This document shows, one piece after another, positions 47,165 through 57,500 of a stretch of 64,000 nt of DNA. The notes beneath the pieces were generated by a model. That model was not told the DNA's origin and did no database searches. It saw only the letters and a program-made list of their open reading frames with translations. Each line of letters begins with the position of its first letter. Position 1 is the first letter of the stretch. Origin of the DNA: Symbiodinium kawagutii (taxonomy: Eukaryota; Sar; Dinophyceae; Suessiales; Symbiodiniaceae); contig VSDK01022358.1 of the NCBI GenBank assembly GCA_009767595.1, positions 153,351 through 217,350 on the forward strand, given 5' to 3'. Both the position numbers and the translations under genes were made by a program.

Positions 47165-49519
47165 ATGGCGCAAACCAATCGTGAAGCGCCTGTTGGCAAT
47201 TTGGAGCCGTCATCGCAGAGCGGCGGCGATGACGAAATGATTGACCTTCAAGTAAACAGCCTGTCTGGGCAAGAAGTGTGCCGTTTCAAGGTGTTTCCTT
47301 CCACTCTGGGGAGGGAAGTGTGCAGCATGGTCTCAACACAGGTTCCCACCAAAAGGGGTGCCAAGCATGTCCTTCACCACGATGCTCTACCGCTGGTGCT
47401 CCACCAGTCCTTGCAAGAGCAAGGTATCAAGAGCAAGATTGCGAGACTTTCCTGCACATACGTTCCGACCAACCTATTCACTGCATTGTGCTGCCTCCAA
47501 GGAATCTCAAATTGCGAAGGCGAGGTTGATTTGGAGGGAATAACTCAAGTAGTCACAACCTGCGACAAAGGTTTGCGCCATCTTCCCCAAAGCCTTCAAA
47601 CGTTGACTTTTACCAGAAATCTCAACCAAAACTGGGATCAGGTAGCCTTGCCCAGCAACCTGCAGATATTAACATTCGGCAATGATTTTAACCAAAGCCT
47701 GGACCAGGTAGCCTTCCCCAACAGCTTGCAGAGTTTGACATTTGGCAGAGATTTCAATCAAAGCCTGGATCAGGTAGCCTTGCCCAGGAACCTGCAACAT
47801 TTGACCTTGGGTACCTTATTTAACCAAAGCCTGGATCAGGTAGCCTTGCCCAGGAACCTGCAAAGTTTGACATTTGGCAGAGATTTCAACCAAAGCCTGG
47901 ATCAGGTAGCCTGGCCGAGCAACCTGCAACGTTTGACATTTGGCAATGATTTTGACCAAAGCCTAGATCAGGTAGCCTTGCCTAGCAGCCTGCAGAGTTT
48001 GACATTTGGATCCGATTTCAACCAAAGCCTGGATCAGGTAGTCTTGCCGAGCAACCTGCAAAGTTTGACATTTGGTGCGCATTTCAACCAAAGCCTGAAT
48101 GAGGTAGCCTTGCCCAGGAACTTGCAAAGTTTGACATTTGGCTTCTACTTCAACCAAAGCCTGGATGAGGGAGCCCTGCCAAGGAACCTGCAAAGTTTGA
48201 CATTTGGTGCATGTTTTGACCAAACCCTGGATGAGGGAGCCCTGCCCAGAAACCTGCAAACTTTGACATTTGGTGCACGTTTTCACCAAAGCTTGGATCG
48301 TCTAGCCCTGCCAAGCAACTTGCAGAGTTTGACATTTGATACGCATTTCAACCAAAGCCTGGATGAGGTAGCCTTGCCAAACAGCTTGCAAAGTTTGACA
48401 TTTGGCTTCCGTTTCAACCAAAGCCTGGATCGGGTAGCCTTGCCTAGGAACCTGCAAAGTTTGACGTTTGGTGCGCGTTTTGACCACAGCCTCGATCAAG
48501 TAGCCTTGCCCAGCACCCTGCAGATATTCACATTTGGCAATGATTTTAACCAAAGCCTGGACCAGGTAGCCTTCCCCAACAGCTTGCAAAGTTTGACCTT
48601 GCCCAGGAACCTGCAACATTTGACCTGTGGCACCTTATTTAACCAAAGCCTGGATCAGGTAGCCTTGCCCAGGAACCTGCAACATTTGACCTTGGGTACC
48701 TTATTTAACCAAAGCCTGGATCAGGTAGCCTTGCCCAGGAACCTGCAAAGTTTGACATTTGGCAGAGATTTCAACCAAAGCCTGGATCAGGTAGCCTGGC
48801 CGAGCAACCTGCAACGTTTGACATTTGGTTCGCGTTTCAACCAAAGCCTGGATCAGGTAGTCTTGCCGAGCAACCTGCAAAGTTTGACATTTGGTGCGCA
48901 TTTCAACCAAAGCCTGAATGAGGTAGCCTTGCCCAGGAACTTGCAAAGTTTGACATTTGGCTTCTACTTCAACCAAAGCCTGGATGAGGGAGCCCTGCCA
49001 AGGAACCTGCAAAGTTTGACATTTGGTGCATGTTTTGACCAAACCCTGGATGAGGGAGCCCTGCCCAGAAACCTGCAAACTTTGACATTTGGTGCACGTT
49101 TTCACCAAAGCTTGGATCGTCTAGCCCTGCCAAGCAACTTGCAGAGTTTGACATTTGATACGCATTTCAACCAAAGCCTGGATGAGGTAGCCTTGCCAAA
49201 CAGCTTGCAAAGTTTGACATTTGGCTTCCGTTTCAACCAAAGCCTGGATCGGGTAGCCTTGCCTAGGAACCTGCAAAGTTTGACGTTTGGTGCGCGTTTT
49301 GACCACAGCCTCGATCAAGTAGCCTTGCCCAGCACCCTGCAGATATTCACATTTGGCAATGATTTTAACCAAAGCCTGGACCAGGTAGCCTTCCCCAACA
49401 GCTTGCAAAGTTTGACCTTGCCCAGGAACCTGCAACATTTGACCTGTGGCACCTTATTTAACCAAAGCCTGGATCAGGTAGCCTTGCCCAGGAACCTGCA
49501 ACATTTGACCTTGGGTACC
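47165..49519 (+). CDS. FNIP-repeat (leucine-rich-like) protein, first exon
   Basis: The ATG at 47165 opens a frame of 785 codons to a splice donor (acc then gtgagcc at 49520). Without splicing it would read a meaningless tail to a stop at 49646-49648. Residues 1-135 form a non-repeat head with an SCTYVPTNLF segment and a weak ubiquitin-like look. From about 136 on there are roughly 29 tandem 22-residue units of the form LPxNLQSLTFGxxFNQSLDQVA, matching the FNIP repeat known from amoebae and protists. Such repeats build a curved binding surface. The ligand is unknown. There is no signal peptide or membrane segment, so a cytosolic protein is likely. One unit type is shortened (NSLQSLTLPRNLQ) in both halves. 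It probably continues in further exons on the plus strand. Confidence 0.85.
47801..49519 (+). repeat. internal tandem duplication in the FNIP gene
   Basis: A block starting ttgaccttgggtacc at 47801 starts again at 48686 (885 bases on) and a third time at 49505 (819 bases on). The second copy lacks one 66-base FNIP unit. From about 48061 on, the two copies look identical by eye over 600 bases. The third copy is cut after 15 bases by the splice donor. Confidence 0.85.
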
Positions 49520-49632
49520 GTGAGCCTGGCCTGGCGGTGCCCTGTCGTAAATCATAGGGTTGTAGGGTATAACCAGCTTATAATGCCGAATACAAGGGGA
49601 CAACTTCAGTTGCAGTTATGGTTAAACAACTG

Positions 49633-50007
49633 CTGGCTGGCGGTTTGATTGACATCTTTTACTTTCCGTGGTGTTAACAAATGGTTGGTTGGTTGGTTGC
49701 TTGGTTGCTTGCTTGGTTGGTTGCTTGCTTGGTTGGTTGCTTGGTTGGTTGCTTGGTTGCTTGGTTGCTTGGTTGCTTGGTTGCTTGGTTGCTTGGTTGC
49801 TTGGTTGCTTGGTTTCTTGGTTTCTTGGTTGCTTGGTTTCTTGGTTGCTTGGTTTCTTGGTTTCTTGGTTGCTTGGTTCCTTGGTTGCTTGGTTTCTTGG
49901 TTGCTTGGTTGCTTGGTTGCTTGCTTGCTTGGTTGGTTGCTTGCTTGCTTGGTTGGTTGGTTGGTTGGTTGACTTCTATTTTTCATAGGGTTGAAACCAC
50001 CAACCAG
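49633..50007. mobile_element. MITE family M4 expanded by an octamer repeat
   Basis: The outer ends are those of M4: ctggctggcggtttgattga at the left and gttgaaaccaccaaccag at the right. The ggttggttg block that is about 10 bases long in other copies is here about 290 bases of ttggttgc and ttggtttc octamers (49680-49970). It lies downstream of the FNIP exon donor, so probably within that intron. Confidence 0.75.
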
Positions 50008-51129
50008 AGAAGCAATGGTATTCTGGTAGTCATGGACGAATGCCGATTAGATGAAAATGATTCTCGATGGTCGACAATTGTGAACAATGAATAGGGCAAT
50101 TTGCGCGTGACCGTGGTATAGGAGAAAATGTAAGCTAAAAGAGACATCAGCATTGATGTTCACATAAGTCGCAAATGACATCTTGTTCAAACCATTTTTG
50201 TTGTCAGCAGTAACTCCAAGAAAAACCCATGGGTCATTTTTGTGTGCAGAATTTGGTGGCCATCCAACTGTTAGCCATTGTTGGCCAGTAATGATCAACC
50301 ATCATTGTTCGCACTAACCATCACCATCAACTACCATGACTGACCATCAACCCAACCATCATCCACCCAACCATCTACATTTTTCCAACCATCACCCCAA
50401 CCATGAACCCGCCATCCTCGTTTCGAGGTACACGGAGTTCTGGCTGCAGCTCCTGCAGAGCCAAGCCGAAGTCCTGCGAGACCCGAGGCGCCCGCGGCGC
50501 GCTGAGCTGCGGGACCTCAAGGCCGCCTTCGGTGAGCTGAGCGCGTCGCGAGGCTCCAACGGAGGCGGGGGCCGCTGGCGGCGCCAGGGAGCTCCCAGCG
50601 GTTGGGGGTTGGCTCCAGAGGTGGGGCTGCTGCCAAGGTGCCGGGCACCCCACAAGGGTGCCTTGGGTAATGCGAAGCTTGTTGTCAGAATCGGAAATGG
50701 ATGGTCAAAATATGTCAAAATGCCCAAGCCAGAAGGGCTTGGCAAGTGTTCATTGTGGTTGGCTTCTACTATAGAGATTAGCAATGGCTATGCAGAAATT
50801 ACGTTTGCTTGGAGATTCCAACCAGGTGCTGGCGTGGTTTGATGAAAACCGCCTTCATCCCGAGCACTCTTGACGAAACGTGCCATCCCAAACAGGCACA
50901 TGCCTACTCACCCAAACGCTTGACCATCAGTTTCCATGGTTTTTGAAGGGCTTCCAGCATCTTCACCATCAGTTTGGTCGTGGGAAACATGCTTTCGCTG
51001 GCTGACCAACCCACATTCGCACCTTGCTGCTCAGGGTGGAAAGCCATAAGCATCGAGGCCGGCGCAGTTGCGGCGGTGCCCATTGAGAGCTGTTGGTAGA
51101 TAAACCTGGCATTGGTGGGAAATCATCAG
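50008..51129. other. spacer between the FNIP gene and the retroelement
   Basis: Mostly AT-rich aaccatca-type sequence. It holds one exon-like GC-rich island (50432-50531), listed separately. Nothing else was recognised. Confidence 0.5.
50432..50531 (+). CDS. candidate exon with strong GTGAGC donor
   Basis: The frame reads YTEFWLQLLQSQAEVLRDPR then RPRRAELRDLKAAF, and ends before gtgagctg. The acceptor is one of several (tttcgag at 50430, ggctgcag at 50449, ctcctgcag at 50458). It is charged and predicted helical, possibly coiled coil. It could be a later exon of the FNIP gene or belong to another gene. Confidence 0.45.
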
Positions 51130-51269
51130 GTTAACTAGAGAAATCTGGTGGCTACCAAAGGCAGAGTGAGCACGCACAACTCTTCTTTTTGTCGTGATGG
51201 GTGCCACCGGATCGGTTGCACCCACACCAGAGTTCTCGAGGTGTCAGAACTTACGTCCGACATTTCCTC
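51130..51269 (-). repeat. 140-bp terminal direct repeat, copy B2
   Basis: It is identical to 51378-51517 except at 51193 (c versus t). On the plus strand it starts gttaactagagaaatctgg and ends catttcctc. Lying last on the minus strand, it would be the 3' terminus of the retroelement. Confidence 0.85.
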
Positions 51270-51377
51270 GAGCCCTGGGTGGGTGGGAGGGCAAAGGAAG
51301 GTCTCTGGGCTGGCTTGCAAAAACTTGAGCCAAGCACCAGAAGAAAACGTTAACCTTCCGTTCTAGTGAACCTACAA
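51270..51377 (-). repeat. 108-bp spacer between direct repeats (putative A2)
   Basis: In a PAT-type split-direct-repeat layout this segment would be A2, and its twin A1 should mark the 5' end of the element beyond base 64000. It includes another gttaac at 51349. Confidence 0.45.
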
Positions 51378-51517
51378 GTTAACTAGAGAAATCTGGTGGC
51401 TACCAAAGGCAGAGTGAGCACGCACAACTCTTCTTTTTGTTGTGATGGGTGCCACCGGATCGGTTGCACCCACACCAGAGTTCTCGAGGTGTCAGAACTT
51501 ACGTCCGACATTTCCTC
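51378..51517 (-). repeat. 140-bp direct repeat, copy B1
   Basis: First of the two direct repeats after the coding region, 240 bases beyond the last stop codon, 248 bases from its partner, with one mismatch. Small ORFs inside both copies are shadows of the repeat. Confidence 0.85.
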
Positions 51518-51756
51518 CACAAAAGTACGTGTCACCCTAATTAGGCATTTCATGCAAAGATTGTTTCATGCATCAAAAAGGAATTAGAGGTCAACCCCAT
51601 GGAACATGGTCAACCAGCAGTGAAAAACGCAGAGCGCTGTACAATGCCTACCACAAGCCCGGGCTACTCACAGCATCAGGCTCGAAGTCAAAGATCATGG
51701 CATCATCTGGCCACGTTGAGCCGTTGCACATCTGCATCGTCACTGACCTGAGGAGC

Positions 51757-53307
51757 TCAGGTTGAATATCCTCTGGACTTTCTCCACGCTGCCCACTCCT
51801 CAGGTGTATACTCTTTCCATCCTGTATTCCAGCTGCCCCACGAGTCATCATCGTTGTTGGGACCGGTGGTCTGAGCAGCACCCGGATCGGGTGCGACAGC
51901 TCCTTGGGCAGGTGTTGGATTATCTGTGGTGCTGGCCTTTGGTGGAGTGACCGGAGCGGTCGCCTTCGGGGGAGTCCTCGGCTGTTCACTGCTAGCTCGA
52001 GGACGATCTTGATAGCCCTGGGAACCATGGCTAGTGCCTGTGGTGCTGAAGGTCCTCCTGGAAGTGGTGTGGGTGCCTCTGCTCTTGGCCCTTTCCAGCT
52101 TCCTCTGCGCTTTCCTCAGGTTTCTTTCCTTAAGGAACCCCGGACGCAGCTTCTTCTCCGAGGGAGCCCCGGTGAGCCAAGATTTTGGCAAGTCGTCGAA
52201 ACCCACTCCTGGCATCCTGGACAATGAAGCTTGGTGTCGAGCGGCGCGGTCCCGCGCTTTCTGCAGATACTCAGCTTCCTTTTCTGAGAACCCGGCAGCC
52301 AAGTCTGCCTCATAGAGCCCCTTGTGTGGTGAGTAGGGGAGTGGGTCGAGGCGGAGCGCCTGCAACTTGTCACAGCACTTCTTCCACAGCTGTGAACGCA
52401 GGGCCTTCTTGACCTCCGGCGGAGCGCGGAGGAAGGCTTCCATCTTAGCCTTGGTCTCTTTGATCAAGGCGGCGTCCTCGGCCTTCTCTTCAGGCGTTCG
52501 CTCATCGTTGGGGTCATCCTCGTCCTCTCCCCAATCCACCTCCTCCGGATCGAAGGAGTACTGCTCTTGAACCCCTTCCCGTGGTCCTGGAGTACTCTGG
52601 TGGATCGGCGGCTCGCTAGTTCTCGTCTCGGCTGCTGTCGTGGCTGCGTTCCTTTCTGATGGTCCAGTGATACCCACTCCCTTGCTGGTGGGTGGCATGA
52701 ACTTGGGTGTCTCCACTCCAGGTGGTGTGGCTGCAGGAGCTGCGGCCTCGGCCATGGGCTGCACTGGTTCCGAGGGTGTGGTCTCCGCGGTTGGTGTCGG
52801 TGCCATACCCACGGTCTCTGTCACGGTCGATCTGGTGCAGTCCTTCCTCCACGAGTAGGGGATGTGGCCCGGTGGTGCTGGAGCATCTGGCTTCGGTTTG
52901 GGGGGAGCCCCGACTTTTCCCGTAACAGCAGGTGGGACCTGATGAGGTCCGGTGGGGCCCCAGACTCTTGGCGGACCAACCGGTTCAGGAAGAGGAGGTT
53001 GTTTCTTGGGCAGCTGCGGTGGCGGGGCCTTCTGAGCTGTCACCATTTGGTCCGTGGCCAAATGGGGCGGAACACCCGCTTGCCTGTCGAGCCATTGTTG
53101 AGCCGTAGAGCTCATGCGATACCCTCCAACATCACCAGCAAGATGACTTTCACGGAATTCGGGGGTCATATAGGGAAGCTCTGCGGGGGCAGCCCGATTG
53201 CCGGAGGCGTCCTCTTCTTGAAGAGCTGTTCCAGCAAGAAGTACCCGGATCGGGCTGCTTGCTCCTCGCGCTGCTGGAATGCTGCAGCTTCTTCCTCGTC
53301 TTGCCAC
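51757..53307 (-). CDS. retroelement C-terminal proline-rich / basic region
   Basis: This frame continues the previous segment after a one-base loss in a ggggg run (53185-53189). The first meaningful residues are about AELPYMTPEFRESHLAGDVG. It is proline/threonine rich for about 250 residues, with an acidic patch (DWGEDEDDPNDERTPEEKAE), then a helical charged part (KKALRSQLWKKCCDKLQALR) and a basic, serine-rich tail ending WRKSRGYST. No enzyme motif was recognised. It might be a second structural or nucleic-acid-binding protein of the element, made either as part of the polyprotein or separately. The stop is followed by about 240 bases of 3' UTR before the direct repeats. Residues before about 40 in this frame overlap the upstream segment and are not expected to be used. 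Confidence 0.6.
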   Translation of the reverse strand: MARRGRSCSIPAARGASSPIRVLLAGTALQEEDASGNRAAPAELPYMTPEFRESHLAGDVGGYRMSSTAQQWLDRQAGVPPHLATDQMVTAQKAPPPQLPKKQPPLPEPVGPPRVWGPTGPHQVPPAVTGKVGAPPKPKPDAPAPPGHIPYSWRKDCTRSTVTETVGMAPTPTAETTPSEPVQPMAEAAAPAATPPGVETPKFMPPTSKGVGITGPSERNAATTAAETRTSEPPIHQSTPGPREGVQEQYSFDPEEVDWGEDEDDPNDERTPEEKAEDAALIKETKAKMEAFLRAPPEVKKALRSQLWKKCCDKLQALRLDPLPYSPHKGLYEADLAAGFSEKEAEYLQKARDRAARHQASLSRMPGVGFDDLPKSWLTGAPSEKKLRPGFLKERNLRKAQRKLERAKSRGTHTTSRRTFSTTGTSHGSQGYQDRPRASSEQPRTPPKATAPVTPPKASTTDNPTPAQGAVAPDPGAAQTTGPNNDDDSWGSWNTGWKEYTPEEWAAWRKSRGYST

Positions 53308-54527
53308 TCGTCCGGCTCATCATAGATGTAGTCCGACTCCTCAGTGATCCAAGAATCGAAGTCCGACCCATCTGCGTCCACGTTGACGTAGACGAACGAC
53401 TGGTCATCAGCCGGATCGGCCGGTGTCTCCCAATGCTCGGTGGGAACACTCGCCCATGATGCTGCAGTTGGCTCTGCCCAGGACTCCTCCATCGGCTCAG
53501 TCCAAGAGGTGGCAGTTGGCTCTGCCCAGGATTCACTCATTGGATTTGCCTCTGGCTCAGAGGTATCCATCGGGACTGCAGCCGCCTCTTCGTGGTCGCT
53601 CTCATCCACCTCCATCTCTGCTGAATCTCCAAGCGGAACGCGTGGGGCCCTCAAGTCCTCGGTCTGACCCACGGCTTCACCACGATAGGCCTGCGGTGAT
53701 CTGGCTCTCTTCGTTGAAGGTGGTGCCATCGGTCGAGCTGGTGGAGGTCGTTGATATCCGCCGGTGGGCGTCGCCCCCGGACCGGTGGCTTTGGCAGCTT
53801 GCTGCTGAGCTCGTCCCACACTTCCTCTGGCGAACATTGGGCTTTGAGGCGGTGGCGGTGCCTTGAAGCCTTGGGTGCTCCCTCCTGTAGGTGTCTTCGG
53901 ACCATCTCTGGGGGGTGGAGGTTTGTGGCCTCTTCTCGGTCCTTCAGTCGGAGGAGCATCTCGAGGCGGTGCAGCCTTCTTGGGTCGGCCGCCAGGCGGA
54001 GCGCCAGGGCTGGATGACGGCATCCTCTTCTGAGGTGGTGCATGGGGCCTCTCATCTTCTGCAGCTCTGGGATCATAACCCTTAGAACTCGCACGGGGCT
54101 TCGGTGGTCCCTTGGCAGCTGGCTTCGGAGGAACCTCATCTTCATCCTCCGCCCATGGATCATAGGCAGGGGGTCGAGTAGCCCTTGCCTGCTTGGGTGG
54201 TGGAGCCTTCTCAGCTGGACGTCCATCAGGTTCATTCCATGGATCATGGAAAGGTGGAGGTGCTGCTTTGGTCGATGACGGTGGAGCCTTCTCAGCTGGA
54301 CGTCCACCAGGTTGATTCCATGGATCATGGGAAGGTGGAGGAGCTGCTTTGGTCGATGGCGGTGGAGCCTTCTCTGCTGGTCTTCCAAATCGTGCCCTCG
54401 TCTCCTCGAAATCTTGTCGGCTCTTCGGGTCAGTGGATGGGGGCGGGCTCGAGGGGCTCGAGTCGAGGTCTTGCAGAACCCCTTCCTCGCCGTTGTTCCT
54501 CCACCTCTTTCCCCCAAAGCCATTCAC
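53166..54527 (-). CDS. retroelement proline-rich repeat region
   Basis: This frame takes over from the J-domain segment after a one-base shift in a cccc run (54479-54482). It starts usefully at about GVLQDLDSSPSSPPPSTDP. It contains three imperfect repeats of about 27 residues, each built as RPAEKAPPxSTKAAPPP-xDPW. Then come more proline/arginine-rich sequence and an acidic part with repeated EPTAxSWxEP units (SWAEPTATSWTEPMEESWAE), ending in a DEWQDEEEAAAFQQREEQ helix and FLLEQLFKKRTPP. It is low in hydrophobics and probably disordered. No function can be assigned. In the polyprotein it joins the J-domain to the last segment. Confidence 0.6.
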   Translation of the reverse strand: MNGFGGKRWRNNGEEGVLQDLDSSPSSPPPSTDPKSRQDFEETRARFGRPAEKAPPPSTKAAPPPSHDPWNQPGGRPAEKAPPSSTKAAPPPFHDPWNEPDGRPAEKAPPPKQARATRPPAYDPWAEDEDEVPPKPAAKGPPKPRASSKGYDPRAAEDERPHAPPQKRMPSSSPGAPPGGRPKKAAPPRDAPPTEGPRRGHKPPPPRDGPKTPTGGSTQGFKAPPPPQSPMFARGSVGRAQQQAAKATGPGATPTGGYQRPPPARPMAPPSTKRARSPQAYRGEAVGQTEDLRAPRVPLGDSAEMEVDESDHEEAAAVPMDTSEPEANPMSESWAEPTATSWTEPMEESWAEPTAASWASVPTEHWETPADPADDQSFVYVNVDADGSDFDSWITEESDYIYDEPDEWQDEEEAAAFQQREEQAARSGYFLLEQLFKKRTPPAIGLPPQSFPI

Positions 54528-57500
54528 GATAGTAGAAGGTCATGATTGGATCATGCAAAATGTCCTTGGCCGTGGTGAGAATTTGGAACTCCTCGGTCTT
54601 TCTGGCCTTGTCCCCCGGATCGGGGAACTTGTCTGGATGGACCTGCACACACTTCATCCTGTAGGCTTTGAGCACCAGATTCGGAGCCGCACCGGGCTCG
54701 ACGCCAAGCACCTGGTAGAGGTTGATTCCAGGGTGCCTTCGAAGGAATGCGTCCGTCGCCTCCCGGGCGTTGGGTGGGGCCGCATTTCCGGCCATGGTGT
54801 TGGGTCCAAACGTGACCCTCCGATCTGAGTTCAAGGAACGTGCTCGAGCCGAAGACCGAGGAACTCGATCTGGTGCTGGTTGAAGACCCTGCTGCTGGTG
54901 GTCATGTGCAAGCCCTTCTAACACAGCCAACCGGTTTCGGGGATCAACTTGATTGGGGAGTGGGATCATGTGTGAAGCCAACATACCCTTAGAGATCCCC
55001 CTTTGAGCAGAATGGTCTTCATACAAATACGCATGAACCGCATCCGAAGTCCAACCACCGTACCTCTTTAGGCGTTCAAGATCCCCTGTTGATGCGTAAA
55101 ACGCTGTTGCTCCTCCCTTTCGGAGCGAATGGGAGCCAGCCAACTCTGGGGGAAAGCCTGCCGCTAATGCTGCCACCCTGATGTAATGTGTGATGCCCTC
55201 TCTGTCCAATCCAGTCCCATCTTCGTATCGGAACAAAGGGGCCTCGTCTTGTGGTGGGCGCCATCGATGGGGCTGCAGCGTTTGCACGGTGGCAAGGGCC
55301 TCAACAGGGCAGAGGTCACCACCGGAGCGGTGGTGTGATCTGGCTTGACCTCTACCATACTGATCGGTCTTCGAGGAACGAACTTGAATCACGACCTCAT
55401 CAGCCTCACAACCTTTGCATGGGTTTCCCTTGTTGAAGAACGTGATGTCCGCAGGGCGGAGCGCTCTGCTGAGGGGGTCAGATCCATCACTCATGGGTAA
55501 CAACTCACTTGCACGCAACATGAAGAACCAACCTGTGAGGAGGGCGCCCTGGATCATCTTTTGGTCCTGAATACTGAACCCACTCCCCTTCAGATGTCGT
55601 ACGAGCCATCTCAACATGCTCGGGGTCACGGGTAGCTTGCGCAGAGGGGAACCCTCCCAGCGCTGGAGCCCTGCCACCGCAGCCCATAGACGTGGCCTTC
55701 CCACCAACGGATCAGGGAATCCTGCGGAAACATGTGCGTATCGGATGGCTGACAATCTCTGCCGGATCCCTCCGATGGACCTCCCCATAACTTGGTGGAG
55801 GAAGACGACGAATCTCACGAGTCTTTGTTCGTCCTCGGCTCGGGCGGAGCGCCCCTCGCCGTCAAGGAATAAATTCCCTCGGGAGCCGAGGTTAAACAAA
55901 ACCCACTGCTTCCATCCAGAGGCGTACACTCTACGAGTTGAATCGGCTAGCTTTGCCATTACCGCATCCATAGCTACCTGATCAAGGGTGCTGTTACCTC
56001 CTTGCATGATGCTGCTGGTGGGTTTGGGGCTTTTGCTTCGATGAGTGGATGGTTGAACCAAATCATCGTGGGTACCCTGGATGATTTTCTTACGGTTGGA
56101 CTTCTTGGGTCCTCCGGCGCAGGTGTCAAGGTGAGTGGGGGCGACTTCGGGGTTCTTTTGCTTGGCAGATGTGAGAAAAAGCTCATCAGAGGGTTGAGTC
56201 GGATTTCTTCCCCAAGCTTTCAACCAAACTTCAAGCTGGGCATGCGCCTCAATCTCATCCTGGTCCAAGATGCCTGCCCGTTCCCCGGTGCCTTGAAGGG
56301 CAGCATGAAGAAGAACCTGAGCGCACTGCCAACCGCAGGTTTTCACTGCCGCTTTGATCATTTGGGTTCTTAGTTCTTCCGGAGCGGAAGCCCATAGGGT
56401 GCGTTCACCTCCCTGCATCTCCCACAGCTCTGCAGGATCGATCTTCCGGACTCTTCCTGACCCATCTTCCAGGAGGGTACCCCCCGGGCCCTTCAATCCA
56501 TCTCCTGGGACCCGCGGACCGCAGGCTACCCCTTTAACACTATGAACCAAATGTTTTTGGTGGGTCTGCTTGTCCAAAAGATGGCCGCAGGGTTTTGGTA
56601 ACCAAGGATCTCCCGTGGTTATGATGTTGGGCTCCCGGGTGAAAACAAACCGATCTCGATGAAAGGAATTTTTCTCAGTGAAAGGATCCAAAGGCAACAT
56701 CCAGCACCCATTGACTTCCTTGACCCGCCAGTGATCCAGCTTGGGCAGGCGAAATGATGATTGGCTGAACACCCACACTTGACGTCTCCTAGCGTTGAAG
56801 CTTCCCAGGTGGGAGGACACGTAGGTCTGGTGCTCCCAAGCGGGGTACTGGTCCTTCAAACGGCTCAGCACCTGATCCAATTCGGCCCCTGCCGGAGCTT
56901 CAACAAGCAAGGTATGATGCCGAGGAGCTCGGCCTATGGAATCCATCAACAGTTTGACTTCAGTTTGGGAAGCCCTTTTGGAAGCAGTCCAGGTGAGCAC
57001 TTCGGCTTGCTCGAGCGAGGTTACGCAACCTCCTCCCAAAACCCAAGCCTTTTCGAAGCTGGGCAACATGTCGGTCTCGAGCCGGATCTGAGTCAAGTTA
57101 CCTCGGAACGAGGCTTCCCTGGAATGCTGAGCAAAGTTTCGAGGGACGTGAGCTTGGTGGGCCAATTGCCTGGCAAGCTGGGAGCTGGGTCCTTGCTCGC
57201 CCGGTAGACAAAGAGTTGGTCTGACTGCTCCTCTCAGAGCCTCTTCCCAATCTCCTCGGAGTTCGAGAGGTCTCCAACCCTTCTCTTTCATCCCCTGATG
57301 GACCAGTTGGACATCTTCCCTGGTCAGCCAATCGTTGAGAGTGTTATGGTAAGTGCGAACGAAAACTCCATCCACTGTGAATCTCTTCTCTGCTTCGAGC
57401 CGCTGGAGCAGCAGCAGGAGAGTTCGGACATACTTGTTGCTGGAACGCCGCGTTCTCAACCAGCCCTGAACATTAGCATTGTCCGTCACGTACAGGATCA

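Noticed and set aside
47963-49438. Minus-strand ORFs of 105-135 residues with LQVPGQGYLIQALVE repeats
   Set aside because: They are antisense shadows of the FNIP repeats, open because the repeat unit is a multiple of three.
49649-50094. Three overlapping plus-strand ORFs rich in LLGCLVAW and a minus ORF rich in NQ/KQ
   Set aside because: They are the ttggttgc octamer expansion translated in several frames. There is no codon or domain signal.
51757-55981. Many plus-strand ORFs of 60-150 residues opposite the retroelement
   Set aside because: They are antisense shadows of GC-rich coding sequence. The minus frames carry all recognised domains.
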